Below, one piece after another: positions 13,873-26,713 of a stretch of 64,000 nucleotides of DNA. A model generated the notes under the pieces. That model was not told where the DNA came from. It did no database searches and saw nothing but the letters and a program-made list of their open reading frames with translations. This DNA comes from Macrobrachium rosenbergii (lineage: Eukaryota; Arthropoda; Malacostraca; Decapoda; Palaemonidae). The DNA lies in the NCBI RefSeq assembly GCF_040412425.1, contig NC_089756.1, positions 9,074,726 to 9,138,725 of the forward strand, read 5' to 3'. The translations under genes were made by a program, and so were the position numbers. Every line of letters begins with the position of its first letter. The stretch's first letter is position 1.

Positions 13873-13926
13873 TTAAAGAGATTGAATTTTATGTTGATGT
13901 GATACTGGGATAAGTGTCTTTTCATT

Positions 13927-13984
<58 letters not shown>

Positions 13985-14135
13985 AATTAAAGAGATTGAA
14001 TTTTATGCTGATGTGACACTGGGATAAGTTACTTTTCATTTATAGAGAGAGGGAGAGACAGAGAGAGAAAGAGAATAACATTTAAGAGACTGAACTGCAT
14101 AATGACAGTGGTAGTGGTAGAAGCTATTTTTCATT

Positions 14136-14206
<71 letters not shown>
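13490..14206. repeat. Compound satellite: (GA)n plus ~90-bp unit, six copies
   Basis: Six head-to-tail units, each a (GA)n run (13524-13578, 13640-13661, 13724-13753, 13812-13866, 13928-13980, 14137-14206) followed by a ~80-90-bp spacer with ATAATTAAAGAGATTGAATT, TTATGCTGATGTGACACTGG and GATAAGTTACTTTTCATTTA. Spacers 3-5 are nearly identical and the outer ones diverged, so the array grew by duplication of the compound unit. Confidence 0.93.
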
Positions 14207-14207
<1 letters not shown>

Positions 14208-15560
14208 ACATTTATTCCCTTGTTTCCTTTGTGCCTATGAATCCTCCGCTTACCCGTTTCCATCGGCAGCAAGCCTTTGTCGAGTTGATGGAGGACAATT
14301 GTGAGCGGATGCCATCCGGCCGCAGAGGGCATTGAAGCCAGTGACAAAAAGAAGAAAAAAAAAAGGAAAATGGATTTCATGTTTAGCAGTCATTAGCAAG
14401 CAATTATTTTTGGGCACATTTTTAACAAATACTATAGTTAAAACATTATTATTATTAATGTAGGTATTTGGTCATACTTTTTTTTATCGAAAATACGTAA
14501 GTTAATAGTTAAATTGTACATGATGAAGGTTTTACGTCAACTACCTTTACACAAACGTCAGTTAAAATGTCAAATGAATTATGACGATTATCATGAGTTT
14601 TGATTTCGTTAGTTATTTGAACCGAATACCTACAGAAAGAGAATCTGAAACGCATTACATACAAATAATACAGTTCATTTCAAATTCTCTGTCACTTCAT
14701 CAACTGCGTATAATTATCTAAACAATTAATTATTTTATTTCATCTAGTTACGTTAGAAACGTGAACGAAACAGAGAAATTATCTTAATAACATTAAAATT
14801 GTCAAACTCTTTCCTTCTAATCTATTCAGTTAACCCAACATTCAGTACCTTTTTGGTGATTAGTTTTTGAAGCAGTCTTCATCTTTGCATACATGCGAAG
14901 TTAAATGAATGTCATGCAAAAAATACCTTTTTATGGTTAAACTGTCGAATTAACAAAATTTTTTGTTGTAAGCCAGTGAGATCAATTTTAGCCATTTCTC
15001 AGATTAATTCACAACTACCTTGTTGATTTATTCATTCACAAGTGTCGAGACCAAGTGATCTGAGTGTTTCTTAGTCATGAACTTATTCAAATTCTTCGCT
15101 TAGACGTAAGCCAAGATTTTTTCGGCAAATGAACTGGCACAAGACACTGCCAAAATTTGAATTTAAAATCATTAAACTTGTCGATTCATAAACGTAACGT
15201 TATACGAATCTCCCGCAATTTAATGTACAATGATGAAACTCCTCGATTCGTACACAATATACGAATCGAAGTCTCACTCTCGCTATAAAATGAATAAATC
15301 AACAAAGAGGGGAAATTTATTCAAATTTATTCAACGAATTTAACCAAGCAACTAATTTTCCAGCTGTTTAAATATTGCAGCCTTTAGACTGTGACGACAT
15401 GCAGGTAGGAAAATATCTTTAAATATTCTAACAGCTTTTAACAGCAACAGCTTCCAAATTATAGACAAATTATTTTCATCTTATTACAATGTACTGGAAT
15501 AATTACCTGCATAATTCATGTGTAAGCATACTTATGAATATGAGTTTATACTTCAAATAT

Positions 15561-16401
<841 letters not shown>

Positions 16402-17339
16402 TATTGTTATAACTACTCTGGCTGCTGCCTTGAGTACCAATTTAATATTCCTCTTGACGAGACACGTTTTGTGTCTATCCTCTCAGCCAGTCTGAGACAA
16501 AAGAAGATGCATCAAAAGTAACAATTAACCACAAGGGACAGAGGGACCCGAGAGTGAGGACGGCAATCTCCTAATAACCTGTAGCTCGAAGTCTGAATCT
16601 ATGCTTTTAGTGCAAGGCACTAGAATTTATTAAACCAGGTAAGAGTTTTGTCAGAATCCATCGGCCTCCATCCCTCAGCCCTTTGTCTCCACCTTGAATG
16701 CCTTATACTATCATGCTCCAACACTCCCTTGAGCTACTAATTTCCTTGCGACCTCCCCCCTTGGCACTGGCTAGTCTCTTGAGTAACATAAGTAATGAGT
16801 TGAAAGAAATTTGTGATTCATTATTGTGTGACGACCCAAACTGCCATCTTGAAGGGCATTGGGCCTATCTAACTTTATCCAAGAATATCCGTCTCATCCC
16901 TAGTCTATCAGTCATTTAGGGGCTCTTAAAGCCTTTATCACACTGTGCATGACATTACCGCACCTAATTCCTGCAATCCTTCATTTGCAGGAGTATGTTT
17001 TGGGCAGCTGTTCTCCATCACGCTGTTCCAACATTGTGCAAGTGAATCAAGCCCTCAAGAGAAGGGTCTAGGAACCACTGCTACACCTATAACTGTAAAT
17101 TTTGTCCCTTTTGATTGGTGTAGTGTAAATATACTAAGTTAATTTTCCCTGAGTCTATGTTATGCCTTAGTTGAGTACTTAGTTTCACCCTCTAACTTCA
17201 TTTTGCTTATGACTATTGGAGCTCACAAGGACCTTTAATTGCTGATTATATGCAGATTAATGGTAGGACACAATTTGAAAATATCTCTTAATGATTGGGA
17301 TTATATCTAGGCGACTGAGCCACAATGCCCTCTTAACTA

Positions 17340-18200
17340 ATTCTTGGGCCCTTTTTTTGGATATGCTTGATTTCTGCTAGATCCAAAGGGAAGAAATTGA
17401 AGAGCCTTTAATTGCTGATTATATGCTAGATTAATGGTAGGACATTGTGGCTACAAACATATGGTCGACCAGTAGATTCTGCATGAGAACCCACCCACTG
17501 GGTCCCTGGGCCCTACCCGGAAGTACAGACAACACAACATGAAACATCTGAGCATCGGATTAGGGGCCGCAATAAGACATCGAATTCTATTACGCGAACT
17601 GGAAGTCAGAGAATCGAAGACTATGACTTGGTTTAAGTAGGATTCGATACTAAATCCGAGAATAAATATGACGATGCTTATTCACAGCCATGTTGAGCAA
17701 TTCTGGAGAGATGTGAATGCCTCCACCCTGAAGGTTTCAAGCAGTCATTACCTACTTCGTTTTCTTTCTACCCGATTTTTTAAAAGTCTGGCTTCATTAT
17801 ACGTTAATAATTAAACAACTTTTGCATGATTGTGATTAAATGTGTTGATGAAGATCTTTATTTGGTGGAAAACAACTCTCCCCCCCCACACTCACCAACC
17901 CTGCTGGCGATTCATTTTGAATATAATGACAAGTGTTACAGTACACCACCTCATATGTTGCAACAGGTTACGTAAGCGGAAAAAAAGTGGTTATACGAAC
18001 ATACAGTCAACCCATATCATCAAATAGAGTAAAGACTGGAATGAAAGAACTGAAGGTATCTGCCGATACGAAATGCAATTACATAAAAACCAAATAAACA
18101 CCTTCGCTAACTGACTAGTCGCTATGTAACAGCCGAAGGTGAACTTTGTTGGCAGGTGGACTTCTAACAGGTTAACTGAAGTCAGATTTTTCTCTATAAT
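17340..18200 (+). mobile_element. Non-coding repeat C, left copy of an inverted pair
   Basis: About 730 bp (17470-18200) recur in inverted orientation at 21135-21845: shared words include TATGTTGCAACAGGTTACGT, GGTATCTGCCGATACGAAAT, GGCAGGTGGACTTCTAACAG and TTGAGCAA(T/C)TCTGGAGAGAT. The left flank (17340-17400: GGATATGCTTG, GATCCAAAGGGAAGAAATTG) matches the arm of the palindrome at 22030-22140. The copies differ by many substitutions and no ORF is shared. Confidence 0.88.
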
Positions 18201-18315
18201 ATACATATGGTGAAATAAAACAAATATGAAATGCATACGAGGCCATTTATTGACCAGAAACCATGTTTAAAATTTTGACAAGCAGAAAGAGTCCTTTGGG
18301 GTTTCCAAGAGATCT

Positions 18316-18318
<3 letters not shown>

Positions 18319-18375
<57 letters not shown>
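18319..18375. repeat. (GA)n microsatellite
   Basis: An uninterrupted GA tract of about 57 nt. The 180 bp after it hold a CRE-like TGACGTCA at 18517-18524 and ATTGG boxes, which may be chance. Confidence 0.97.
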
Positions 18376-18377
<2 letters not shown>

Positions 18378-20243
18378 CTAATGACCTATAATTAATTCAC
18401 AGTAGCCGTGCATCTGATATCTAACCCCATCTCCTATGATGCCCCTGATTGGCCATTGATCAGCCGGTCACAGGGCTGGATTTTGGCGGAAATTCGTCTG
18501 AGAAACAAACGGATGATGACGTCACATATCGAAGATGACGGAAATGGCGGAATTTTTTCCACCATGTATTTTCACAATCTTCACATGGCAAGATAGGAAA
18601 ATAGCACTTGTAGAATGGCATTTTTATACCAAAATTTTGTTTTTGAGTTTTTTAACCGTTTCTACATTTATGAATGGTCTACTGATAATGAATGACATTT
18701 GGAATTGGGCCATCACTCTCTGACTGCCTGGAGAGAGAGAGTGGCGGAAAACTAGTCTTGACGAGGCAGAAACTCTGTTGTCTGTGGCCGATTTCCCAAA
18801 TATACTAACCTTTAATGGGCCTTTATGAGACATCATTAATAATGGAATAAATTTACATGATGTCTCAAATTTAAACAGGTACTTTGCGAACAAGAAGATA
18901 TTGAGTTTCAAATCGTGCAGTGCTTGTGTGAATTCTAGTGAAATATCTGTTCAACTTCTTGGTTCAATTCGGTTCTGAGAAAAGTCACTCGTTAGCGTTT
19001 GACAACGAAATCATATCGAGCATTTTTGCTTTTTCTACGAACACAATATTAGTAATGGAATTTAGCTTGGATGAAATGTGTACCTTATCTTTTGAATACA
19101 TTCAGTCTCTATCCTAAAGGAATATAAACGGTCTACGATGGGATGAGAGATTCGAACAAGGCCATTAATTAGAGCTGATGTTTTCTAGTGGTTGCTGTAT
19201 CCATGATGAAAAACTGCAGAGAAGTAGGAAGGCAAGAGTGAGAATAAGCAGTAAGATTTCCTGAAAGGGTCCTTTGAAAATAAACGTGAGTAAATTGAGG
19301 AGGTTATGGTGTACATTAATTAATATGTCCTTGTTCGACTCTCATGATTCTCATGCCGTCGTAGTCAGACTGTAGCTGCACTATAGCAAAGTCCACCGTG
19401 CTTTGAAGCTAAGCCCCGCCCACTGATTACGTCACGACCATTCCTTGAAGCTGATTGGTTGGCAATGGTTTCGAAAAGTTGGTTAATCTGTGGTTCTTTT
19501 CATCTTCATTTATTTTGCAATGGTTGTTTTACCAAACTAAAATAAGTTCTGCTGATTATCAAAAAGAAACGTTATGTTATCCCCTGAAACAAAATCATAA
19601 TACACATCTCCCTAAAAATGGTAAAAAAGCAGGAAAATATGAATGGAGTCAGGAGTGTTCCATGATGCTGCAAAGTTGTTTCGTGCTATTGTTTAAATTG
19701 CATTGTTATTTTCCGTACATAAAATAAAAGTTTATGACAATAATATTTTCAATAATATTTCAATTTTCCTTGTATAAATTAAAAATTTTTTGAACAAAAA
19801 AGTTGAAAATTTTACTCTTACTTGGCTACAGAAACGTAGCTTCAAGGGCCTATTCTGCTTTAACGGATCATAGACCTACTGTATACTAGACTATATACCA
19901 CTAGACTATGCAGGATGCTATGTTTGCAACATAGTAACTTTTTACTTTGCAAACTCGTGTTGCATAACTTGAATAATTGCTTTACATGCCTCTGAGCTTA
20001 TGTGCCCCAAAAAACGACTACTGGCGCCGAAGCGAAGTGAGGCCAGCAACCTCTCGTACATTCATGTTGGTTGTCTCGTACAAGTGTGCTTTTTATTTCT
20101 AGAAGAGGGGAGACCATATATAATAATTCCATGTCGGTCTGCTCGTCCATTCTCCGGTAATTAAGCCAGTCACCAGGGTAAAGTTTCAATTCATTAAATA
20201 AATGACCTTGATCACATACACAATTGTTCTGTGCATTAGCAGA

Positions 20244-20368
20244 ATTACTAAAAGGATCTCATTCAAAATGGATGGTATCTAATGGAGTATTTATTCAGAA
20301 AAAGTTACAAGCTTTCTTGGACAAACAGTCCACATTATCAAGTACGGGTGAATGAGATCCTTTTAGTA

Positions 20369-20370
<2 letters not shown>
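20244..20370. mobile_element. 127-bp MITE-like element with perfect 22-bp inverted ends
   Basis: The ends are perfect inverted repeats of 22 bp (ATTACTAAAAGGATCTCATT at the left, its complement at 20349-20370). The interior is about 83 bp and non-coding. The right end passes directly into a (TA)n tract (20370-20530), so a target duplication cannot be read. Confidence 0.88.
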
Positions 20371-20451
<81 letters not shown>

Positions 20452-20458
20452 CATACAT

Positions 20459-20530
<72 letters not shown>
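20370..20530. repeat. (TA)n microsatellite
   Basis: Two long TA runs separated by an ACATACATACACACACACA-like spacer, starting at the end of the MITE-like element. Confidence 0.97.
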
Positions 20531-20536
<6 letters not shown>

Positions 20537-20955
20537 TGCATCCTTCCCCTGTAATTTTCAAACTAATTTGTCATAAGCTTTATTTCGCTTTCCTACTACG
20601 TTCAATAAACTCCTCCAAGAACTCATCTGCCGATGTAGCTGCCATGTTTATCTTTCAGCATCTAGTTGAAACTGAAGTAAATCTTGAGATCACGCCATAG
20701 ATGTGGAGGCTTCTGGCCACATGAATTAAAACGGAAGCCACGAACCTGGCAGCGGCAGGTTGCTTAAGGCCACCTTTACTAGAGGTTACTTGGTGAAACC
20801 CTCCCTATGGGTTTAGGCCCCTAATACTAACTAAAGACGTTCCTTTTTTTAGAAATACCCAGCCTACCCCTGCATATACAAAGACGCCATCTTGTCTTTG
20901 TTCATATATTTTTCTACAATAAAAATGCATAGAGGGCGAACAGCAGAATATTTAT

Positions 20956-21134
<179 letters not shown>

Positions 21135-21888
21135 AGAAAAAAATCTGACTTCAATTAACCTGTTAGAAGTCCACCTGCCAACGAAGTTCACCTTCTGCTG
21201 TTACGTAGCGACTTGACTTGCCATGTAGCGAAGGTGTTTATTTAGTTTTAATGTAATTGCATTTCGTATCGGCAGATACCTTCATTTCTTTCGTTCCAGT
21301 CTTTACTCTATTTGATGATATGGGTTGACTGTATGTTCGTATAACCACTTTTTTTCCGCTTACGTAACCTGTTGCAACATATGAGGTGGTGTACTGTAAC
21401 ACTTGTCATTATATTCAAAGCGAATCGCCAACAGTCTTGGGGAGTGTGGGGGGAGTTGTTTCCCTCCAAATTCGGATCTTCATCAACACATTTAATCACA
21501 ATCATGCAAAAAGTGTTTGATTATTAACATATTATGAAGCCAGACTTTTAAAAAAATAGGATAGAAAGAAAACGAAGTAGGTAATGACTGCTTGAAGCCT
21601 GCAGGGTGGAGGCATTCACATCTCTCCAGAGTTGCTCAACATGGCTGCGAATAAGCATCGTCATATTTATTCTCGGATTTAGTATCGAATCCTATTAAAC
21701 TAAGTCGCAGTCTTCGATTCTATGACTTCCAGTTCGCGTAATAGGATTCGATGTCTTATTGCGGCCCATAATACGATGCTCACTTGTTTCATGTTGTGTC
21801 GTCTGTACTTCCGGGCGGGTAGGGGCCCTAGGTCGGTTCTCAGTCGCCGTTCATGTGTCCTACCGTTAAACTCTTAGACCCGTCAAAA

Positions 21889-21889
<1 letters not shown>
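21135..21889 (-). mobile_element. Non-coding repeat C, right copy, between two (TA)n tracts
   Basis: Reverse-complement partner of 17470-18200, running to about 21845. It is bordered on the left by (TA)n (20958-21134) and on the right by (TA)n (21890-21971). Its length of about 750 bp with no coding frame suggests a non-autonomous element; class unknown. Confidence 0.87.
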
Positions 21890-21971
<82 letters not shown>

Positions 21972-21974
<3 letters not shown>

Positions 21975-22304
21975 GAATCTACTGGTCACTTTTACCAGAC
22001 ACATATGTAATTCTAATAGCCACAATGCCCTCTTAACTTCTTCTAATTCTTCGCCCTTTTTTTTTGGATATGCTTGTAACTACGAAGCCGATAGATCCAA
22101 AGGGAAGAAATTGAAGAGCCTGCCGGCTAGTCAGGTCGGCAACGTTACCTCCTTGTGATTAAGGTAACTCGGGTTCGCTTCCCGCGGCCGGCCGTCACAG
22201 GCTCTTCAATTTCTTCCCTTTGGATCTATCGGCTTCGTAGTTACAAGCATATCCAAAAAAAGGGCGAAGAATTAGCGAAGTTAAGAGGGCATTGTAACCA
22301 TTAG

Positions 22305-22310
<6 letters not shown>
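21972..22310. mobile_element. Palindromic SINE-like element with tRNA-like centre, flanked by (TA)n
   Basis: Arms of about 115 bp: CACAATGCCCTCTTAAC ... GATCCAAAGGGAAGAAATTG, AAGAGCCTG at 22020-22122, and their complement at 22196-22305. The ~70-bp centre (22120-22195) is tRNA-like, with an A-box-like TAGTCAGGTCGG and a B-box-like GGTTCGCTTCC followed by CGCGGCCGG. Both outer ends run into (TA)n (21890-21971 and 22307-22392). It reads as two head-to-head copies of a tRNA-derived element whose tails are (TA)n, or as a foldback element inserted in (TA)n. Confidence 0.82.
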
Positions 22311-22392
<82 letters not shown>

Positions 22393-22395
<3 letters not shown>

Positions 22396-22920
22396 GATGA
22401 AAAGGCACATAAAACATTATTTGAATGTTGCGACCATATATTTCAAGCATTTCCTTCTGTTCCCCTGTTCACTGGTAAAATATGGACAGATGAAATGCTG
22501 CAAGGATATATATACCAAGCTGTCCATACAAAAGAAAGATGCTGGAATCTGCTATCATCAATAAAACCAACAATATGAACTTGTCAGGAGGACATTGGAA
22601 ATCGAACGATATCGACGGGTTAACCCTCAGACCTCTTCTGAAGAAGGTGTTCCTGGAAACACGACCACCAGACGCGTCGCCAAACGGGAGTTAATGAGGC
22701 TAAAAACCACTAGGGAATTGTTTATTTTCCCTCCTTCTTGGGATACGGTCACCTGCATACCATCGGAGACTTAATGCCACACCTACATATGCTTTGTACA
22801 TATACCCCTGTAACATTTCATCTGTCCATATTTTACCAGTGAACAGGGGCACAGAAGGAAGTGCTCGAAATATATGGTTGCAACGTTCAAATAGTGTTTT
22901 ATGGGCCTTTTTATCTTCAT
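22393..22920. mobile_element. Foldback element with ~110-bp inverted arms, flanked by (TA)n
   Basis: The left arm 22393-22505 (AAGATGAAAAGGCACATAAA, GTTCCCCTGTTCACTGGTAA, AATATGGACAGATGAAATG) is the inverse of the right arm at about 22812-22920. The ~300-bp interior (GATATCGACGGGTTAACCCT, CACGACCACCAGACGCGTCG) has no ORF. A (TA)n tract abuts the left arm (22307-22392), and another lies 50 bp beyond the right arm (22973-23062). Confidence 0.88.
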
Positions 22921-22969
22921 ATTATACTGTGGTATTATAGTAAAAGACATTCATACATACAAACACACA

Positions 22970-22972
<3 letters not shown>

Positions 22973-23049
<77 letters not shown>

Positions 23050-23062
23050 TATATATATATTC
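22973..23062. repeat. (TA)n microsatellite
   Basis: A TA tract of about 90 nt. At 23150-23320 a ~110-bp direct duplication follows, marked by AATCCCCGTGAACATGATT-like words twice. Confidence 0.95.
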
Positions 23063-23781
23063 ATATACGCTCGCTTCAATTCGCCTATCTGTGAAGCAGC
23101 TAGTTTTGTTGTGCCATGACAGTTTTGACAAAGTTTACGACCGTCTCCGTAAGCAATAAAATCCCCGTGAACATGATTTGGTGCAAACTGCAAACGCTCC
23201 CTGTTTCAGAATTATTAATGACTTCTTTTCTTTATAAGATGCAGTTTGCGAATGTCTTTGAAGGAAATAAAATCCCCGTGAACATGATTAGGTGCAAATT
23301 GCAAATGTTTTTTGTTTCAGAAATATAAATAAGTGCTTTTCCTTTATAAAATGCAACCGAGTGCTTTCCTTTCTTACAATACAGATATCTCATTTTCATG
23401 AAATTGAAATTTTTTAAGGAATTAAATCTTTAGTGGAACTTAATATTAATTCTTTGAATCTTTTAACGTCACTAAAACACTGCGCTATAACGACCGATAT
23501 ATGTTAATCATATAATCAAACGACTGCTGAAAACGTGATTATATTTTGCAAAAGTTGGTCTATAATAACGTAGGAAATACTGTATTACTATGGAACGAGT
23601 AAAAATAAGGAAATTAACTTTAAATTATTATAATTCCTTGCACCTTCTTGTGAAAAAAAAAAACAATTGGTTTCTATCATAATCACGCACGCACACATTA
23701 CCTAAAAAAAACACAAAGATTTTGCAAGGAAACAATTACCACAATGATCACTGAAACAAACAATAAAGAATTTCGCCTCAC

Positions 23782-23938
23782 ATTCGGCTCGGCCTTCGAA
23801 AAATCCCGAAAACTTGTCCATGTCGTCGAAGAGACCCGTGATGTTGTTCAGTCTGCAGCAGAAGGCGTCGAACTTCCCGAAGACGTACTGCTCGCTGAAG
23901 CTGAAGGGTCGCTCTCCAGGCATCGCCTCCAGTTTTTC
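23782..23938 (-). CDS. Dynein heavy chain exon: FSFSEQYVFGKFDAF block
   Basis: 52 codons plus one base. The acceptor is TTTCCGTTGAAG before GAA AAA CTG; the donor is GAA T followed by GTGAGG. The peptide EKLEAMPGERPFSFSEQYVF, GKFDAFCCRLNNI matches the [20 protein letters not shown] motif. The frame stays open past the donor, but splicing at T|GTGAGG gives a gap-free join (..EGRAEC-LRDIL..) with the next exon, which also needs two bases to complete a codon. A 15.7-kb intron follows. Confidence 0.93.
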
Positions 23939-24995
23939 CTTCAACGGAAACAAGAGGAATGGAGATTCTTCAGTCATGATTGAAAGAAGAAGATGAACAT
24001 CGATCTCTAGCTCATAAGAAAACATTTGCGGATCTGAACGTTCAGCTATAACAAGCGCTATAACACTGCCGTGAAAATGGTCTCAGTCACTGAAGACATT
24101 TTTGAATCTGAACTTGAATACTAATTAAAGATATCTCAAAACAATAATTCTTAGGTCATAAAGAAGGTCTAGGGACTTAATTTGAAACTAAAGCAAAAGG
24201 AATCTGAAACAGAATTTCTCAGTCATTAGGAGACTTGCTTGACTTTGGGATTGGAAATACATTTAACAAATCTATACTGTAGTCAGATGTTAATTTATAG
24301 AAGGAATTTTTTAATGTGAATGTAAATCAGATAAAGATTTAAAAGACAGATTCTTAGAAACTGGGACGATAGTTTACGGTAATCCAATCGCCTGGTTATA
24401 AAGTATGCAGAATGAAGATACCTTGGTCTGTCAAGTCTACAAATGGAGATTAATACCTGTAAAGCATCATTCCAGCTGTATATTACAAAATTTTTATCAT
24501 ATACAGTCACTAGTAACAACTACAATATACATTTATCATCTGACGGGCGTGTGATGAGAAGGGGTGAGAAACAATTACTCAGAAATGTAGGAGATTTTGA
24601 AGCAGCAGGACAAGTAGGAAGAGCCAGAAACTTATGGTGAAATATATTGCAGCATTTTTATGGTATACACTCACTAGTAACAATAACAACATCCATTTAT
24701 CATCTGACAGGTGTGTGATGAGAAGGGGTGAGAAATAATTATTCAGAAATGCAAGGATTTTGAAGAAGCAAACGAGGAACAGTAGGAGGGGGCAGAAAAT
24801 TACGGTGAAAAAAGGGGCAGAGATGAAGACCTTGTACAGAATGAAATTCAGGCAGAAAGAACAAGAGAACATCTGATGTAAAAAGGTTAATGGTGAAGAT
24901 GATGGTGATAACGATCAAGTTACATGATGAGAACTCTTGTAATAATACTGTCTTGTCTTTTGAAGAAAGCTCTTGACATAATAACAACAACATAC
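23939..24995 (-). other. Intron with a ~190-bp direct duplication
   Basis: The segments at about 24430-24625 and 24626-24790 share CACTAGTAACAA, CATTTATCATCTGAC, GTGTGATGAGAAGGGGTGAG and CAGAAATG in the same order. Otherwise no repeat or coding signal was seen. Confidence 0.8.
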
Positions 24996-25148
24996 CTTTG
25001 TTTTCTGATAAGCGGTCTTATAAGCAGAATTCAGCTTCAGACAATGGTGAATCCTGACCCTGACTTCAGACCGAGGCTGTGACCAAATTGTGTGTTGGCC
25101 CTGACACGATATGTACACCTGGCAAGCTCTTATCATCTGGTTTGTGAT
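24996..25148 (-). CDS. Dynein heavy chain exon: TNQM..AC..Y block
   Basis: 51 codons, phase 0 at both ends. The acceptor is TTTACTGATTCAG before ATC ACA; the donor is ACA AAG followed by GTATG. The peptide ITNQMIRACQVYISCQGQHT then IWSQPRSEV ... YQKTK corresponds to the VTNQMxxACKAYI...IWNQP...FHKTKQ block. It joins in phase to both neighbours used here, but the preceding family block is absent, so one exon upstream is probably missing or unrecognised. Confidence 0.93.
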
Positions 25149-25329
25149 CTGAATCAGTAAAAATTAATCATTATGTCGGGAATTCTGAGATTAAATTTGT
25201 CCTTAGGGAGCCTATATGAAACTGTATAAATTGATATATTTTATGAATTATTGTTAAAATATGGGGAAAGTTTAGTACAGTATTCACTTTAAATACTTAT
25301 GTTCAAAATTCTCCTTGCCTTTTGCTGCA

Positions 25330-25510
25330 TTTTTATCTATTAATTTGTTTTTTTCTTTTTTTAATAAGTGAGGTCTCTTCTTTGTGTATTACCCTTTACC
25401 TCCTATTACTTCTTTCTAATGAACACCATATTCTCTGGAAGCTTGAATTTCAAGTTAATGGCCCCTGTGGGCTTCTTCCATATGAACAGGGTTCATATTC
25501 TTAATGATAA
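25330..25510 (-). repeat. Interspersed family B fragment
   Basis: Contains CTCTGGAAGCTTGAATTTCA and GGCCCCTGTGGGCTTCTTCC in the minus orientation of the family. Beyond it, 25510-25930 shows nothing recognised, and 25990-26240 holds about two and a half ~115-bp tandem copies marked by GGAGGCTCTCTTTTG and TTTTCTATGCCTTCACAATA. Confidence 0.75.
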
Positions 25511-26416
25511 TAATAAAGATACATATAAAGGGAATTTTATAACTAATAATACACAAAAGTTCTTCATTTTCTGCATTGGTATAATTCCTGAATTTCTGCA
25601 GAAAATAAAGGAAACTGTGGTTACAGTATTATGCCCACCTACTATTAGCCTTTTCTCTTTAAAAAAATCTATGCCTCCTGAATTAATTGGCTATCTTAAA
25701 ATGAAATCCCTTCACACGGTGGTTAGAAAATTGTGCTCCTCACATAAATAAGCTCTTTTGGTCACACGAATAACATTTTTACTTCCAAAGAGCTCCTATC
25801 ACTTGAATTCTAATAAAATCAATAAAGCCATCGAGGTAAAACTATTCAAAACGTTTTTCATCGAGAAACTACTAATTGGGTTAAGTATATTTTTGAAGTT
25901 AAATGTATTTTTTTTAGGTACTGTAAGCATGCAGTGAGATTAGGTAAAGTGTTGTTAGGTAAGCAAGTTACCTTTCTACCTTTCTAACAATTTTTTTTTA
26001 AATGAATATAGGAGGCTCTCTTTTGGTACGTCATCATAATTTTCTATGCCTTCACAATACATACTTATTCACATGTATCAATTAAAATTACCTTTCTTAA
26101 AAAAAATAAATTTCCATGAAAATGGAGGCTCTCTTTTGTTATTTCATATTTTTCTATGCCTTCACAATACATACCTATTCATATGTATCAATTAAAAATA
26201 CCGTTCTTAAAAAATTTTTCCCCTGAAAATGGAAGCTATCATTTGGCTATTTATCTTCACCTCCAGACAGCTTCTATTTTTTTTGGAGATAAAATGATAA
26301 TCTACAGTATTGAAGAGCATGATGATATAGAGCAGACAGCTGTCGTGTTTTAACAAAATGGGAAAAGGAATGTTGTAGTTATTGTGTTATGGAATATTGC
26401 ATCATCTTTCACAGTA

Positions 26417-26544
26417 TTATATATATATAGCATCATGATATATATATATATATATCATATATATATGTCGTGTTATTATACAAAATGTATAAATATATAT
26501 ACATTATATATTATACACTTACAGTATATATATATATATAATAT

Positions 26545-26600
<56 letters not shown>
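26417..26600. repeat. (TA)n microsatellite block
   Basis: TA tracts at 26417-26465 and 26525-26600 with TATA-rich spacers. It lies directly left of the transposase relic. Confidence 0.95.
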
Positions 26601-26603
<3 letters not shown>

Positions 26604-26713
26604 CAAAATATATCCACAGAACAAATAAAGTTATATATTCTGCTATAGCCTATCTCCAAGTACATTATTTTAAGTTTCTATTATATTTTTCATTTTACAT
26701 TTCTTGTATTTTC

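Noticed and set aside
19380..19455. CCCCGCCC, ATTACGTCAC and ATTGG words as a promoter
   Set aside because: They lie deep in a dynein intron with no downstream open frame or exon; short motif matches alone are not enough.
22120..22195. tRNA-like segments here, at 54310-54380 and at 57345-57430 as tRNA genes
   Set aside because: A- and B-box-like words are present but a full cloverleaf with paired acceptor stem is not; they sit inside repeat elements, so SINE heads are the better reading.
23744..23983. Plus-strand frames of 60-79 codons
   Set aside because: Antisense shadow of the dynein exon at 23782-23938; the minus-strand frame carries the conserved motifs.
25500..25751. Plus-strand 127-codon frame
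   Set aside because: It starts within an interspersed repeat fragment and shows no domain or composition typical of coding sequence.
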